Below the pieces are notes generated by a model. That model had not been told where the DNA came from. It ran no database searches and saw nothing but the letters and a program-made list of their open reading frames with translations. This document shows positions 1-12,607 of a stretch of 64,000 nucleotides of DNA, piece by piece. The stretch's first letter is position 1. Each line of letters opens with the position of its first letter. The translations under genes and the position numbers were made by a program. The stretch comes from Cristatella mucedo (Eukaryota; Bryozoa; Phylactolaemata; Cristatellidae), in contig WPIO01000024.1 in the NCBI GenBank assembly GCA_009760855.2, positions 4,548,501 to 4,612,500 on the forward strand. Direction: 5' to 3'.

Positions 1-236
1 ATCTTTTTCAGCGGTCCTGAACTGCTACTTCTATGCTACTCACTACCTCAACTGCTCTCCTGACTCTGCTACACTTCCCACTTTCTCTTTGTTGTGTGAG
101 ACGAAGTCTGTTGGCTACCGAATGCATACCGAAAGCCGCTTAGGCCGTAAGTGCGCTATATAAAACTCTCCTGCTTAACACCCACATGGTCTTTATGACT
201 TTGTTTAGTTACTGACGGAGATACATTACATTACAT
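1..236 (+). repeat. ATTAC-tailed dispersed repeat, copy 1
   Basis: This is one of five copies of a dispersed unit of about 230 bp, recognised by shared blocks: CTACCTCAACTGCTCTCCTGACTC, GAAGTCTGTTGGCTACCGAATGC-like and ACTGACGGAGATAC, then a 3' run of ATTAC units (222-236). The other copies are near 2130, 25905, 39628 and 53340. It directly abuts the 3'-truncated LINE at 237, so it probably inserted into that LINE, with the other LINE end outside the window. The short pentamer tail suggests a non-LTR-mobilised SINE or a LINE 3' end. No coding potential is seen. Confidence 0.6.
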
Positions 237-1600
237 TGGATTCCGAAAAGCTGGCGGTACGATACTTGGCCTGATGGGGTAGTATATCTGAGAGATAGGC
301 TGGAGCCATAGAATGAAGGGACCTAGAAGTTAGCGACACAACCTTGAAGTCAATCTGTTGCTTGACTGGTAGCCAGTGCAGGTCGGCGAGAAGTGGAGTA
401 ATGTGGCAACTGCGACGCTCACGACAGACAAGCCTAGGTGAGGAGTTTTGCACCAGCTGCAATCGCCTGATCGCACATGCTGGTAGGCCAGTAAGCAGTG
501 AGTTGCAGAAGTTGAGACAGGATGTCACGAATGCATTGACCAACTTAGACGTTGTATCCTTATCTAAACAAGCCCGAATTTTAGCAATGCTATGAAGCTG
601 AGAGTAGGCAAATTTGACTGTGGAGCTGATATCGTCGCCTAACGAGAGGTCGCTTTGGAATATGACACCTCGATTTCGAGCTGATTCAACTGGAGATATG
701 GTGGCAGAGCTAATGTTGAGCTTCAGCCTTTCCAATCTCTGAATCACACTGGGTTTGCCCATAACTAGTAAGTTAGTTTTATCATCGTTTAGCTTTAGAA
801 AATTTGCTGCCATACATGTGCGGATGTCATCAATACATGCTGCATGTGAGTTGAGAGAATTTGAGGTGCTCGAAGGCTGGGAGGGATCAAAGCAAAAGTA
901 CAACTGAGTGTCATCCGCATAGAAGTGAAAGCCTAGATTGTGCTTGGCAATCACATCAGCAAGAGGGAGAGTATAAACCGTGAAAAGAACCGGACCTAGC
1001 ACGGAGCCCTGAGGTACTCCATATTTCAGAGGTACTTTAGACGATCTTTGTCCATCCATGTCAATACTCTGGAGTCTCCCATTGAGATAGGACCTGAACC
1101 ACCGCAGAGCAGTGCCAGTGATGCCAAGGCGAGATGAGAGGCGCTCTAGAAGAACTTTGTGATCGATGGTATCAAAAGCTGCCGAAAGATAGAGCAAAAC
1201 AAGCAGAGACACTCTACCCATGTCTGCATTCCAAGCAAGTATGCAAGTAGGTTTTTGTATACCTGACGCAATGCTGACTCAGTGGAGTGATTAGCTCTAA
1301 AGCCAGACTTGAACTTACTGGCAAGGTGTGAGGTTTCGATATATGAGTTCAGCTGGTCTACCACGACCGGTTCCAGTGTCTTTGATAGGAATGGTACAAG
1401 GGACACTGGGTAGTAGTTGCTTGGGTTCTCTTGGTCTGGTGTGGCTTTCTTGAGAAGTGGTCTGACTACAGCTTTTTTGAAAGGTGCTGGGACATGACCT
1501 GAGGCTAATGACATAATTATGATGTTAGTGGCAGCAGCAGATCAATGCAACGTAGTAGCTGAACAGTGGGTATAGAGTCCAGAGGACTTGGGCAGCTTTG
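237..1600 (-). mobile_element. CR1/L2-like LINE, reverse transcriptase fragment (frameshifted)
   Basis: The minus strand encodes a non-LTR reverse transcriptase. The upstream part (1600-1215) reads with LLKKATPDQENPSNYYPVSL and FKSGFRANHSTESALRQVY. The downstream part is in another frame, with LSAAFDTIDHKVLLERL, GVPQGSVLGPVLF and the catalytic FYADDTQLYF. It then reads into the post-RT region ending LLADLHWLPVKQQIDFKV and LHSMAPAYLSDILPHQAKYR. The frame change near 1215-1260 and the missing 3' end show a dead copy. The order of RT motifs and the 'HSTESAL/AAFDTIDH' style fit the CR1/L2 group; exact clade not determined. Its missing 3' end is replaced by the ATTAC-tailed repeat. Confidence 0.9.
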
Positions 1601-2129
1601 ATCAGCAAAGATAATCAGCTGCATAAAACAATAGCTTTTCATTCCATGAGCAGCTTCAGCCGAACCTTAACCTTAAGCAAATGCCATTAACTCAGTGCAA
1701 CCAACCAAACGTAGACCTTAACTTATCGAACCTGCTATATCTTCACGTGCTCTGCTGTGGTCTGAAACATTGATCTGGTATACCATGCCCACCACAGGGA
1801 TAAGTCCTACCTGTCGAACGTCTATAACGTGATATGCTGCCAAAGCTGTTGCTAGTCCCCGAGCTATCGAGCGTGTGAGCATGGCTACTTTCCCTTGGCC
1901 GCGTCCAGAGGGGACAGCTCAGATTGAGGCATCGTTCTGTGATTCAGAGGCAACTGGCATCATGCCACCCACGGGTTCTCGCGCAGGCCAAAGAGCTGGT
2001 CCAATTTCGGCGGCTTTCCTTACCCTAGTGTCTCCAAGCCAGCCCCACACTCAGGAATGAAGCATTATAAGCATTTCTTCAGCCCTTGCACATGCTGAGT
2101 CAATACTTATCCATGCCAGTCATACTGAG

Positions 2130-2345
2130 ATGCTAAATCCACGCTACTCACTGCCACAACTGTTCTCATGACTCAGCTATGATTCTCTCTTTCTCTTTGT
2201 TTCCTAAGATTAAGTCTGTTGGCAACCGAACGCCTACCGAAGGCTTCTTGGGCTGTGAGGGGTATAGAAAACTCTCCTACCTAACACTCACATGTGTTTT
2301 TCGAGTGATAGATTGCGATACATTGCCTTACATTACTAGTTATCA
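2130..2345 (+). repeat. ATTAC-tailed dispersed repeat, copy 2
   Basis: A diverged copy of the unit at 1-236. It shares CTACTCACTGCCACAACTG, the CTTTCTCTTTG stretch, AAGTCTGTTGGCAACCGAA, CTCTCCTACCTAACACTCAC and a degenerate CATTGCCTTACATTAC tail. Plus orientation, no coding potential. Confidence 0.5.
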
Positions 2346-5300
2346 CTGCCTGTGGACTTCCTTGGCTGAGTTGCAGTAGAAATAGAATGCTGTGCATACG
2401 CTGTATGACATAAGTGTGACATTTTGTCTCGTGACTTGAATGTTTAACTGGTGACCGATGTGATGGTCATACTATCTTGCTTTAATTAATAGGGAGAATG
2501 ACAATGCTAGGGAGCACAGTCAACATGAAGGCATCCTATCCAGCCATATTCATTCTGACATGTCACTGTTTGTAAAGCAGCGACCTGACCTGGAGAGCCG
2601 TTCATTCTCTAAGCGGGTCTTGCGCACGTCAGCTCTTGGCTGCTGCTGATATCAACCTTGCTGCCGGCCACACTGCAGCTTTCGCGATCATGGCTGTCAC
2701 CATATGAGAAAGACAAGAGCAGCACTGTCGATGCTTCAACTCCAGGCAGCAACTGATATGCTAGATCACTGCTGCCCAGTGAGAGACTGAAGCTCTCAAG
2801 GATGGGGCATTATGGATTCCATCATTAGTCCCTCTAACCATAGTATCACTTCTCAATAAAAAGGGGAATCCTGGTTCCTTTAGAGGCTGGCAATAAACAT
2901 GCATACTGCATTTTTAGAGTAAGAGCAGCCTGGCTAGCCATTACTAAGAAATTGGTTGATCCCCAATGGAAATGCCTAAAATATCTCACCATCTAAGGAG
3001 AATCTGCTTAAAGGCCCAAGAGTCACCCTATAGGCTTGACAGCACCTCATGGGCTGTAGGAGGTGTTGCCTGAGGCTCAATATAATTTGCTCAATTGACC
3101 ACCTCTTGTACAGTGCTCTTGAGCAACCAAGATTGACGTGGCTGGGCCATGGCATCTTGAGAGGAGACTTGCTGTGATTTGTACCCTTATGTCGTCTTGA
3201 TTCCACAGCATATAGAGCTGAGCTAACTGGGCAAGTTTTCTGGGAGCAATTACTCAACTATCGGATTATAGAAGCCTTTAGCACTTCTCCTACTGGAGAT
3301 CGACTGGAAACTAAAGCTCAAGAACAGCAGCAAGAATCACTGCTTAATGCAGCCATCGTGGCCTAGGAGCCTTAATGATCTAAGGCCAAGGAGCTCCAGC
3401 CGATGGTTAGCTGTGGCCTGAGAAGCCTCTAGCACAGCTCTTTACAAGGATATACTGTCCCCGAAACCTAGGCACTACTCTACAGGTGCTAGTGGGCTTT
3501 CAATGGAGCTAAAAGAATTGCTTATGGTTAAGGGGGAGGAGTTGCCGGCTAAAGCAGCAAGGCGATACTCTTTAGCAGATCTCGACCATATATAGGGCTG
3601 TAGCTCCCCGCCAGGGACCCCATTGGCTGCAGTCTGCATTTGGGCTGACCAAGAGAAAGAACCTCTTTGCTCACTATCTATAGTGGCAGAGAAACAGCAA
3701 AGATTTTAAGCCAGCTGAAGCTAGCAAAAAATAACTCTGTGCTACATTACTCAAACCTGCAACGAGTTAAGAATCTCTTCATGACTGCTGAAAGCCATTT
3801 TGCATGCTTGTTCTATCCGGGGCTACAGTAGTCTGGTAACATGATTGGACCTCTCTGGACCCAGCAAGTTTTTCAGGTTTCAAGTTCTAAAGCCGGCAAT
3901 TCTCTGTTGCCCACTGTAAGCTGATCTGATAGCTGCTATGGCCTGCACTATAAATAAGGATTATGAATTCATAGATGTGTCTTGCAGCTCTAGTAGCTGC
4001 ATACTCGAAGATTGACCAGTACGGCTAGAATTTGGGATGAGCATTGCTATATTTTGAATCTGCACTCATTATGTTGTCTTGATTTTTGAAAGCAGATTCA
4101 AATTAGTAGGTGACAGTCCTTAATGTTGAGGGGATGGCTATGTGGTGTTTCGGAACTAGAATAATTTAACAGTCATAGTGATAGCCCTTGAAATGTTTAA
4201 AAAGTGTGGTAGAACATGTCTATCCCACTGATTGAATGTGTATTTTGCAGATGCCAAACCCATTTGGTCATCGTCATCAGGACTTCCCAGTTGCATGCTG
4301 AAATCATGAGCAATACTGGTGTGGGTGTGGGGACGATTAAATATCAGTATGTACCATAGGTATTTTAAATCTGAATTTCTTTTGGTTGTGCTTTAGGCCC
4401 AGATTATTTGGCAACAATTTTTGGCGAGGCCTAATAGATGGCAACAGTAAATGTGGAACTTTGATGAGAATCCTGGCTACTTGCAGTGAGCAGAGGTCTC
4501 ACAACTCCTCTTCAGGGAACCACTTATTTTCCCACCTAATATCTCATTCCCACATACAATCTCAGATATGAAAATGGTATTTATGTAGAAAGTGCAAGTA
4601 TGTGTTGCTACTAGCCTTTATATAGTATAGACTTCCTATTCTGGGGCATGCACAAGCCTGATGTATTATAAGTCTGACAGCTTGTGCATGTTTATCTTGC
4701 TGGTCAGCAATGCATTTGGAAGCACATGGTATTCTAGCTTATGGTCATGGATGACAATGCTGAGGTCGTGCATTTATATGGCTTGCTATGTCCCTGTTGC
4801 AACTGATCCACTTCAAGTTTCACAAAAACACGTAAGCCTAAGTTACTATCTGCATTCTGAAATTAGGATAGCAGAAGTTTTCTATGATAAGGCATCTGGG
4901 TTGCAAGAAGTTTCCCAGATCAAAGTGAAGTACTGTTTACTACTGCCAGTAGTATAGTAGGCAATGTGGTAGGGCGTTTTGCTAGCCAACTAGATGCCGA
5001 TTCAAGCTTCATATTAGTGCTACCAATTGCTCATTTCATGGAACCCTAACAAAACTACATATCTATCTTGGCTATACTTTACAAAGAGAAAATAGGGCAA
5101 AGAAGAAACAGCCGATTGCCCCTGTAAGGGCTGATGGCATGTGTGTTTAGCATGCCTATATAGACATGAAAGGCCACGCAAGTGTCGAGTACAGACCAGC
5201 AAGCACAAGCACAAGACGACACTAAGGGCAAATGTTTGGTACGTGCAGTGCCTGGTATCAGGCACTGAATAAAAAAAAACATGCGAGCATGCCAAGCACA

Positions 5301-5935
5301 CCATAACTAAAAACGCATGATCACTGAGGCACAGAAGCAGGTGAGTGGGAGAAATGCATATTTAGCATCGCATGAAATGCTGCGAAGTAATAGCATGTTA
5401 CCATGCAAGCCTCAGGTAAACTCTCAGTGCATACAAGCTGATGTCCAGTCTCCAAATGATTTCAGTTTATTGCAGGGGCTGGGATGACCCGACTAGAGGC
5501 CAAGGAAAGGATGACGCCAGCAAATACTGTATGAGCAATGAGGTGGAATCTTCAGGCTAGTGCAAGCGAGTAAAGCGACCTGAGAGCCGAAGAGAGCTGA
5601 TCTCAAAGGCAATTTGATGCTTGATATAGAACCACTCTGAAACTCAGACAACAGTGTCCTAATGTGAGAGCTGTACTTGTCGAATAACATGTTTAAGGTC
5701 AACATCTGGGCTGAGTCCTGCAGGATCGTCGGAGCTGCCTTGAATGAGCAGCAAATACCATACACAGTATGACTGTTCTCCTGAGAGCATCCCTCTAAAC
5801 TGCTTATGTACTGCTTTCCTCCTAAGGTGCATAGATTTGCAGTTACCTAGCCCAAATAAAATAATAAATGCATCATTAGTCTTTGATCTTATTTCTGCAT
5901 CCATGAAACAGAATTTTTGAGACACCTCATTCGTA
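2346..5935. other. No recognised gene (probable kindlin intron)
   Basis: I see no convincing exon. Around 3065-3260 the plus strand reads a decayed peptide containing RLTWLGHGILRGD, resembling the C-terminal region of LINE ORFs (compare the common RLRWLGHV motif), but it is interrupted by stops. The rest is AT-moderate unique-looking sequence, presumed to be intron 2 of the kindlin gene if its next exon lies left of the window. Confidence 0.4.
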
Positions 5936-6340
5936 CTAAAATAGGGTAACTTAAGCAGCTTCTGCCCAGTCGCCTTACTGCTGTTTCTATCAAGGGACAT
6001 GGAGCAGGTAGTGGTAGACCAGCTAAGTTCTTATGCCAAATCTTCAAACCTAGCCAGCAGGTGATAGTCAGCTTTTAGAGTTAATTCGTCAAGTTATGAC
6101 TGTGTTATATGAATAAGGCTTACTTAGATCGAGTCTCTCTTGTGCATCTGCTGGATCTCTCAGATGCTTGTGATACTTACTATTGGTTACCAAGTCCTTA
6201 TTGAGCACCTAAATTTCCCTGGACATGATTGGAATTGCACTGCAATGGTTTAGGTCCTCTGCCCGTAATCTAGGCACACTACTCCCAAACACTAGTCTGT
6301 AGACGAGCCCCTCAATTCCGATTTTATATCGGCAAACGTC
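5936..6340 (+). mobile_element. Degraded LINE reverse transcriptase fragment
   Basis: Plus-strand similarity to the LINE at 23200-24825. Both carry GTAGTGGTAGACCAGCTAA followed by a tract ending in 'CTTCAAACCTAGCCAGCA'-like sequence, which is the 'LEKVVVDQLNSY...SSNLASK' region of the RT. Next comes a decayed 'LLDLSDACDT' stretch. Many stops; a dead, 5'- and 3'-truncated remnant. Confidence 0.55.
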
Positions 6341-7111
6341 TAGCTGACAACCATTGCAAAAGTAAGGGCACGCTTAGACATGATTACTGCAGCTTGACTG
6401 GCGCATGTGTCAGTGACATTGTGTCTACTGTCCATATATTTGAGCAGGACTCCCAGACCGTGTACATAAAGGTCTGCAACTAATGCAAAACTCAGTTGCA
6501 TGCGTGATCTGAAATCAAACCATAGTTGACATTTCACAGTAACTATGTACATTAGAGCTTCACTCGCTCCATAGCAAGCATTGAATTGACTTCAAGACCC
6601 CGTGTCTGCTTGCAATTTGCTTCTCTTGCTCCCAAAAATCTGGAATCTAGCACAAATTTTCCAAAGTGAGTCATACTCAGAACTGCCGTGAGTTACAGAT
6701 GTTGAACTGGATGTCACAAATGCATGCACTGATCTGAGCTCCATACTTCTCCTGTGTGCTGTACCACCACCGGCCACATTGCTTCCAGTCATCTTGCATT
6801 TATTCACAGCAAATTGAAATCTTTTGCTGATTGCTCCTTCTTTTTTTATGCACCTAGGTTTAGTTCTCGCTACAACTGCGGTCACTCACATGCAATGACT
6901 TGCAATAATCTAAATCTCGGCAAAAAACGCCCCTCTTTTGATTAGTTCTCGATGCCACTCAGTGAGTTCCTTGTACTTTCTGCTTGCTTTTCCCGTTTAT
7001 CTGCGCACGATTCTGCGCAGGCCCTTGGCCAGCAGTTCTACTGGCCAGCAGCCCCCAGTGTCTTCTTGTGCGCTCTTGCTCAATGGCCTGAGGCTATAAC
7101 TCTGTAGTTCG

Positions 7112-7251
7112 CCGAGCTGGTTTGGTCCAGCTGTGAAGGTGCTCGCCCCGGTCAAGGTCTGGCTGAGGTCGTGCTCTCGAGCCCCTAGGCATACGTGAAG
7201 TGCCTGAATAGAGATTAAGTTCTCTTGGGGCTCTATACGAATGAATTATAT
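7112..7251 (+). mobile_element. SINE-A copy (tRNA-derived, LINE-like tail)
   Basis: The head carries GCCGAGCTGGTTTGGTCCAG (A-box region) and, about 60 bases on, a B-box-like GGTCGTGCTCTCGAGCCCC, both RNA polymerase III promoter elements of a tRNA-derived SINE. The tail reads GAAGTGCCTGAATAGAGATT, then AAGTTCTCTTGGGGCTCTAT, with TGAATTATATTT at the end. That tail closely resembles the stem-loop at the 3' end of the local LINEs. Other copies: 10141, 22141, 44190, 58295. Confidence 0.8.
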
Positions 7252-7515
7252 TTGTTTAGTATGCACGATTTTCTACACATTGTACTGTGCATGCCATCCT
7301 CTGTTATTGCTTCTCTGGCAGTGATTTTCAAAGGAAGTGGATACAGGTTTATGTTAACTCTGGGTAGTGCTATGCAAATAACTAGTTATTTCTTATATAT
7401 TTCCAGTTAGGAATTTTGAAACGTCGATTTAAATGGGCAGGAGCTTCTGTGATCCCTTGAAATTATAAGCTTCTGTAGGAATATGTGATCGTTCAATTTC
7501 TCTTCACAATTACTT

Positions 7516-7777
<262 letters not shown>

Positions 7778-7949
7778 GAAAATGCCAAGGGCAGTCTAGA
7801 ACTTCATTATTATGCAGATCACAGCAAAGCCGAACCAGTGCATAGATCAAATCCTTCCTTTCATCTTGTAGAATCCTCTCAAATCCCACACTGCATGAAT
7901 AGCTTACATCTGCTGCACTATTTGGCTGAGTAACGGTTAACGTTCTCTC

Positions 7950-8058
7950 CCCCCCCCCGACCAAGGTCGTGGGCTCGAACCCCATGGCATATGTGAAGGG
8001 CCCATGAATAGCGATTGAGTTCACTTAGGGCGCTATTCAAAGAAAGTATATTTTATTT
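7950..8058 (+). mobile_element. SINE-A, 5'-truncated copy
   Basis: The copy lacks the A-box head. It begins within CCCCGACCAAGGTCGTGGGC, has a good B box (GGCTCGAACCCC), and continues with CATATGTGAAGGGCCC and the tail stem-loop GAATAGCGATTGAGTTCACT then TAGGGCGCTATTC. It starts right after a C-rich run and lies 175 bp downstream of the CT microsatellite. Confidence 0.7.
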
Positions 8059-8149
8059 TCTATTTTTTATCCATACCTTGATGATAGAGCAATATCTTTC
8101 AAGTAAGTAAATTGCCGAGTCAACTAACTTTAAAATTCTATGGAAACCT

Positions 8150-8800
8150 AGAGGTAATAGGATTTCCGAAAGCCGAGCAGTCAAAAATAGCTCTTCCAGC
8201 AAAATGCCTAACTCAGCTGCATGTTATCTTGGGTTCCTGTTCAAAAGAGTCTTTTCGCTAGACGACAGCATCGGCTCTATGGCGAAGTGAGTTTACTTTC
8301 GCTAACATTACATTGCAAAGATTTCGCCCTGCTCAGAGCGGTTACCGTATCCGAGTTTCTCTCTGTGTTTTTGACATCCAGTTTCAAACACGTGAACTTG
8401 CTACAGGTCCTCCCACCTCTGCGACACGACACTTGAAGTTGGTGCACAACTGTGCAGCAAGTCTTGTCTGTCGTGGATATCGCAACTGCCATATTAAGCA
8501 CTTCATACCGACCTGCAATAGCTTCTCATCAAGCAGCATTTCTACTTAAAGATGTTTTCACTATCCTTCAGGTTTTGTCATTCTCCGCTAAAGAATAGCG
8601 ACCCTAAAAACTTCCTTCATAGGTTTTTTATAATGGCACCCGGTCTTCTGACTCAAGCCGTTCAACTTGTTTTAACCCAACTCAAATCTGTGGATACCTT
8701 CCCTCAGTTTAAATGCTCCTAAAGCCTGCAAGTCACTCTTAACTGACATTTATTTGCCAATTACTTGGCGTTTGAAATAAGTTACGACTCATTGTCTTTT
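8150..8800 (+). mobile_element. Degraded LINE, post-RT region
   Basis: The plus strand matches the region after the RT of the local LINE family. It has a tract equivalent to 'NLGVLFQSDLSLDDHI' (TCTTTTCGCTAGACGACAGC), then 'RHLKLVHNCAASLVCRGYRNCHIKHF', equivalent to 'QLVHNSAPRLVCREPRSCHITPLL' of better copies. Multiple frameshifts and stops. Confidence 0.6.
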
Positions 8801-9680
8801 GTGTACTTATGAGTGCTATAACTCAGCCTGTTGCCACTAATCAATCGTCATGCTCAAGTTCCACCATGTGTTATGTTCCTGTATAGAGATTTACTTTCCT
8901 AAGGAGGCTTTACAAATTAATAGTAATAGTAGCAGTTGTATGCATATATTGCTTAATATATGTAGATGCAAAGGTAAACTACATTCAGAACTATTCTTCA
9001 ATTACAATAACATGTTTTTATTGGCTACAAATTATGTCACTGTGTTAATTTTTTTCATAGACAAGGCCAACCCTGTTATACTAAAAACCTTGACAGCTGG
9101 TTGAACATCAAAGGGTATTTTCCTCTTGCATGGTTTGAGCTTCTTAGCTGGTGATTTAATTAAAATATCGCCCTTATTAGTAGGGTCCCCCGTGCAAATC
9201 CCAACGATCATAGCGAGTTACTGGGGATAGTAACTCCATTTGTTCTGGCGGTCAGCATTACGCGCATGCCACAGACACTGGGCTGCACAGCTAAGCAAAG
9301 AAATTGGCCCGGCTCTGATCCTGAAACACTAAGCAAATTTTTGTTCACCACAAGTACGTTTCGTTGCTACGCAGGCTGGCTAGCCCAATGCAAGGGATAT
9401 TCCCCAGCTGAGGAGAGGTCAGATGTCATCCACTCAGTTTAAGACAACGTCGACTGCCAGTAAAAGAAATGTAAGCAATTGTAAAGTGGATTGCTAGCTG
9501 AGGCTAGCATGCAAGGAACTATTTTAGAGTATTAATGCTATACAATGTCCACCAACTTGATTCGCGAGAAATTCGGCAATCTCAGTAAGCGGTTTTTTCT
9601 GGCTGGCTTTTCCACCAAAGATGCTAAGAGAAACAGTGCATGGTATGATAAGCATGGCAAGAATGCAAGTGGCAGGCATA
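8801..9680. other. No recognised feature
   Basis: AT-rich sequence between the LINE remnant and kindlin exon 2. I see no exon with splice borders and no repeat head or tail that I recognise. Presumed intronic. Confidence 0.4.
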
Positions 9681-9688
9681 TTTCTTAC

Positions 9689-9922
9689 CTAGTTCCCGGG
9701 CCAGCTGCAAAACTGCATTGAAGACGTTGACCGAAAAGTTCACCTTTAGTTCGACGATCTGAAGGTCTGGTAGCTGAATCCTCAGCTGCTTGTGCATGCT
9801 GGTGAACAGCAGCCGGCTGTCAGCGTGAACCCCATATTGGTCTAAAGTTAGCCGCAGTCTTGTAAGCCACACCTTTCGCTCGGGCCACCAGAAAGCATGA
9901 TCAGACCAATCGGCAGGAATGG
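9689..9922 (-). CDS. FERMT: Kindlin (fermitin) coding exon 2: end of F0 and start of F1
   Basis: This 234-base exon encodes a peptide starting IPADWSDHAFWWPERKVWL and continuing LTLDQYGVHADSRLLFT, KQLRIQLPDL and VELKVNFSVNVFNAVLQLA. It follows vertebrate kindlins residue for residue in this part (family pattern DWSDHALWW, the TLD.CGI.ADA.L.F stretch, LRLQLPN and VKVNFS..VFKAV). Kindlins bind integrin beta tails and phosphoinositides at focal adhesions and, with talin, activate integrins. The acceptor is GTTGTAG|CC and the donor G|GTAAGA. The exon begins in phase 1, matching exon 1, and the join gives KLVESLAIPADW, the same length as the vertebrate segment. The peptide lacks the later F1 loop, F2, PH and F3 domains, which must lie on exons further left, probably outside the window. 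Confidence 0.93.
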
Positions 9923-10140
9923 CTACAACATTCAAAGTACTTTGTATGGCATCTGGATGTTCATCAATCCCTATCTACTCGCAAGTCTGTACCAATTGTC
10001 GTCCATGTCTACCTCACTCTCCACTCACTTGGTCTCTACAGGATGCTCTTTTTTCCTTCTGCCAAGTGATGGCTCAATCTTCACAAAAGAAAATACAGTG
10101 TCTCAAGTCATGCAAAGCCCAAAGACGACGTTATGAAGCT

Positions 10141-10282
10141 GAGCTGGTTTGGCCTAGCCGTTGAGGTGCTCGCCCCGACCAAGGTCTGACTGAGGTCGTG
10201 GGCTCGAGCCGCGAGGCATATGCAAAGCGCCTGAATAGAGATTAAGTTCTCTTGGAGCGCTATATAAATGAATTATATTTTA
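10141..10282 (+). mobile_element. SINE-A copy
   Basis: Near-intact copy. The head is GAGCTGGTTTGGCCTAGCCG, the B-box region GGTCGTGGGCTCGAGCC, and the tail AAGCGCCTGAATAGAGATTA followed by GTTCTCTTGGAGCGCTATAT, ending TGAATTATATTTTATATTTT. The stem AAGCGC pairs with GCGCT around the loop. It sits in kindlin intron 1, opposite to the gene. Confidence 0.85.
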
Positions 10283-12589
10283 TATTTTTTATGAATAAAT
10301 GCCGACTAAAATGTGTTGTATTTTAAATCAGTGCGTTTGATCTCCCATTTGCGTGGAGGTGATAGCAAATATAAAAATAACAAAAGGTGCATTAACCTAA
10401 AACAATTCGTGTGAGGACAAAGTACAAGGCTTTTGCAAAACTGAGAGCCCCCACTTTAAATTGGATGTTCGAGCACATATTCACTGACGAAATAACTGTC
10501 AGTTATGTTCACCAGTCCACCCGTCTTGAATCTACATCTAGCTCGATAGCATGGTCTGATTCCAGCTCATAACAGCTACCTATCCTTTTCGAATAGCTTT
10601 AACAATTTAGTAGGTAATCATATCTTCAAGAATGCTTTGTCTGCCGTAAGCCAAAACATGTTAAAATGTATCATTTTGTAGCTTTTCAAGGACTATCGTT
10701 TTCTTATCTCTATTCATTCAGTGCTTATCACATGAAGGTGCTCATAATATCCATATATGCAGCTGCACTTATGGCTGTAATCCCACCATGGTCTTACCAG
10801 CCGTTATCATGAAGCAACTCTTGTTCGATTAATGCTAAATCAAAATCAAGTGCCCTCGACCTTTTATTAGCAGTCCATCGAAACTTGCTGAGGCATCCGA
10901 TTAGGCCAGCCGTGAACTGATATTTAGCTTCTACCGATCTGTGTGAGGTAGTGAATGACTACCTGCAAACACCTATAGGACTTTAGGTTCACACATCATA
11001 TCGTACTGTACGATATCTCGTGAATTTAACGATAAGCTGGAGAATAGGTATAACCTTTGGTTGCTCTCCATTGAGAAATGTGTGTTTCATGCCAACACTA
11101 GTTGAGTTCACCCATGCGCTGAGCCATTAAGGGGTGCCAAGCTACACAGTGGCAAACAGCATAAGTATAGATTTTTCTCTACCTGTGTGGGCCTACAGTT
11201 GAGCAGCTGATACCATCTCTAGAACCCCTTACACCATATGACAGGTAATGATTCTAGCTTGGTATCCAAATGCAATTCAAGGCATACCACAGCATATAGC
11301 ATATAGCATACCACCACAGCAATGGCAGGTTGCCGGAGTATCACGTGAGCTTAAAACTGATCAATATTTTCAAATGCTGAGCTCCCAAAGGTCATCTCTA
11401 ACAGGGTTGAAGGTTAAAATTTCGTTACTCAAGATAAAGGCCTAGAAAGCTCGGGGTTTTTTGTCCGGTGCCACACTGAATGAGTTATGACTACTCCAGT
11501 TTCGCAGCTATTAACACACGGCTTAAAGCCTTGACTTTCAACGGCCAATTACCAGCTGGAACCATGCTGCCCGAAATAATGTGTATTTTTTAGTTACTAT
11601 ACATGCCCACCTCGGGCCATTAAACTAGATACTATCAGAGACCAGAGTCGGCATTGGCTACTCGACATATGCATGACAGGGCAGATAGAATAACTGAACA
11701 TATGCTTACACCTGCTAGCTGCTTCAGAGCTGATTGGCACCACTGAATGGCTGAACGCTTGCATAGCCATTTGACCGTGGATGCAAATAAGGCAGTAATT
11801 TTAAATGCACAGTGACTGAAGGTCGACTCCCGTGGGACTAGAGCATGGACGTCTGGCCTCTAGCCAGGATCGATCAGCCAAACTTTAGTATTCTGTGGTT
11901 CCCTGCACTACCGATTAAGTCAAGGCCCCAAGGAGATGCGTGGAGTGAAGGGGGAGGCACTCTTGAGTCCCGGTGTCTCAGCTGGTGAGCCCTGTGCCTG
12001 CAAAATAAGGCTTTGCTGGTTTATTCTGGTCAACGTGACATTTGTTCTGCTCTCTCAGATAGCTGATGGCTCTCGAGTATCATAGATACACACTTCGTAA
12101 GGCAGGCAGGTGATCTTCGGCTCACTGTAATTGCCATTTAGCACAGGCTCAGCATATGGAGTGGTGAATGAGGCAATTGAAACAGAAACCAGAGTAATTA
12201 AAGTGATAAGCCGCTATTAATAATTTGTTTACCTCAAGAAGAGGCTATATGGGTAAGCACCGACAAATGGTATCATAGTTCCTTGTTTGCTGGCTTCTAG
12301 TTCTCTCTGTTGGGATGCAAAAAGAATGCCTATATCACAGCCGGATTCGTTTGAAGAGAACTGGCTTCTCGGCTTTGCCAGCTGCAGTTTCTTGCACCGA
12401 AAAAGTTGCTAGGCCAGTTTAGACGGATGTTGACATTGCCATCTATTTGAAGCCTGCTCTCAAAGGTATCAATGTATTCAAAATGGGTGAGCAGCCAATG
12501 CTGGAACATCAGTAAGACGTCAGATTTGCAGAATTATCTTGCTTGCACTAATTGTTCAGCTGTGCATAAGCTAGGCGAGTTCAAGTAAG

Positions 12590-12607
12590 CACACACACAC
12601 ACACACA
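12590..12607. repeat. (CA)9 microsatellite
   Basis: Pure CA dinucleotide run inside kindlin intron 1. Confidence 0.95.
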
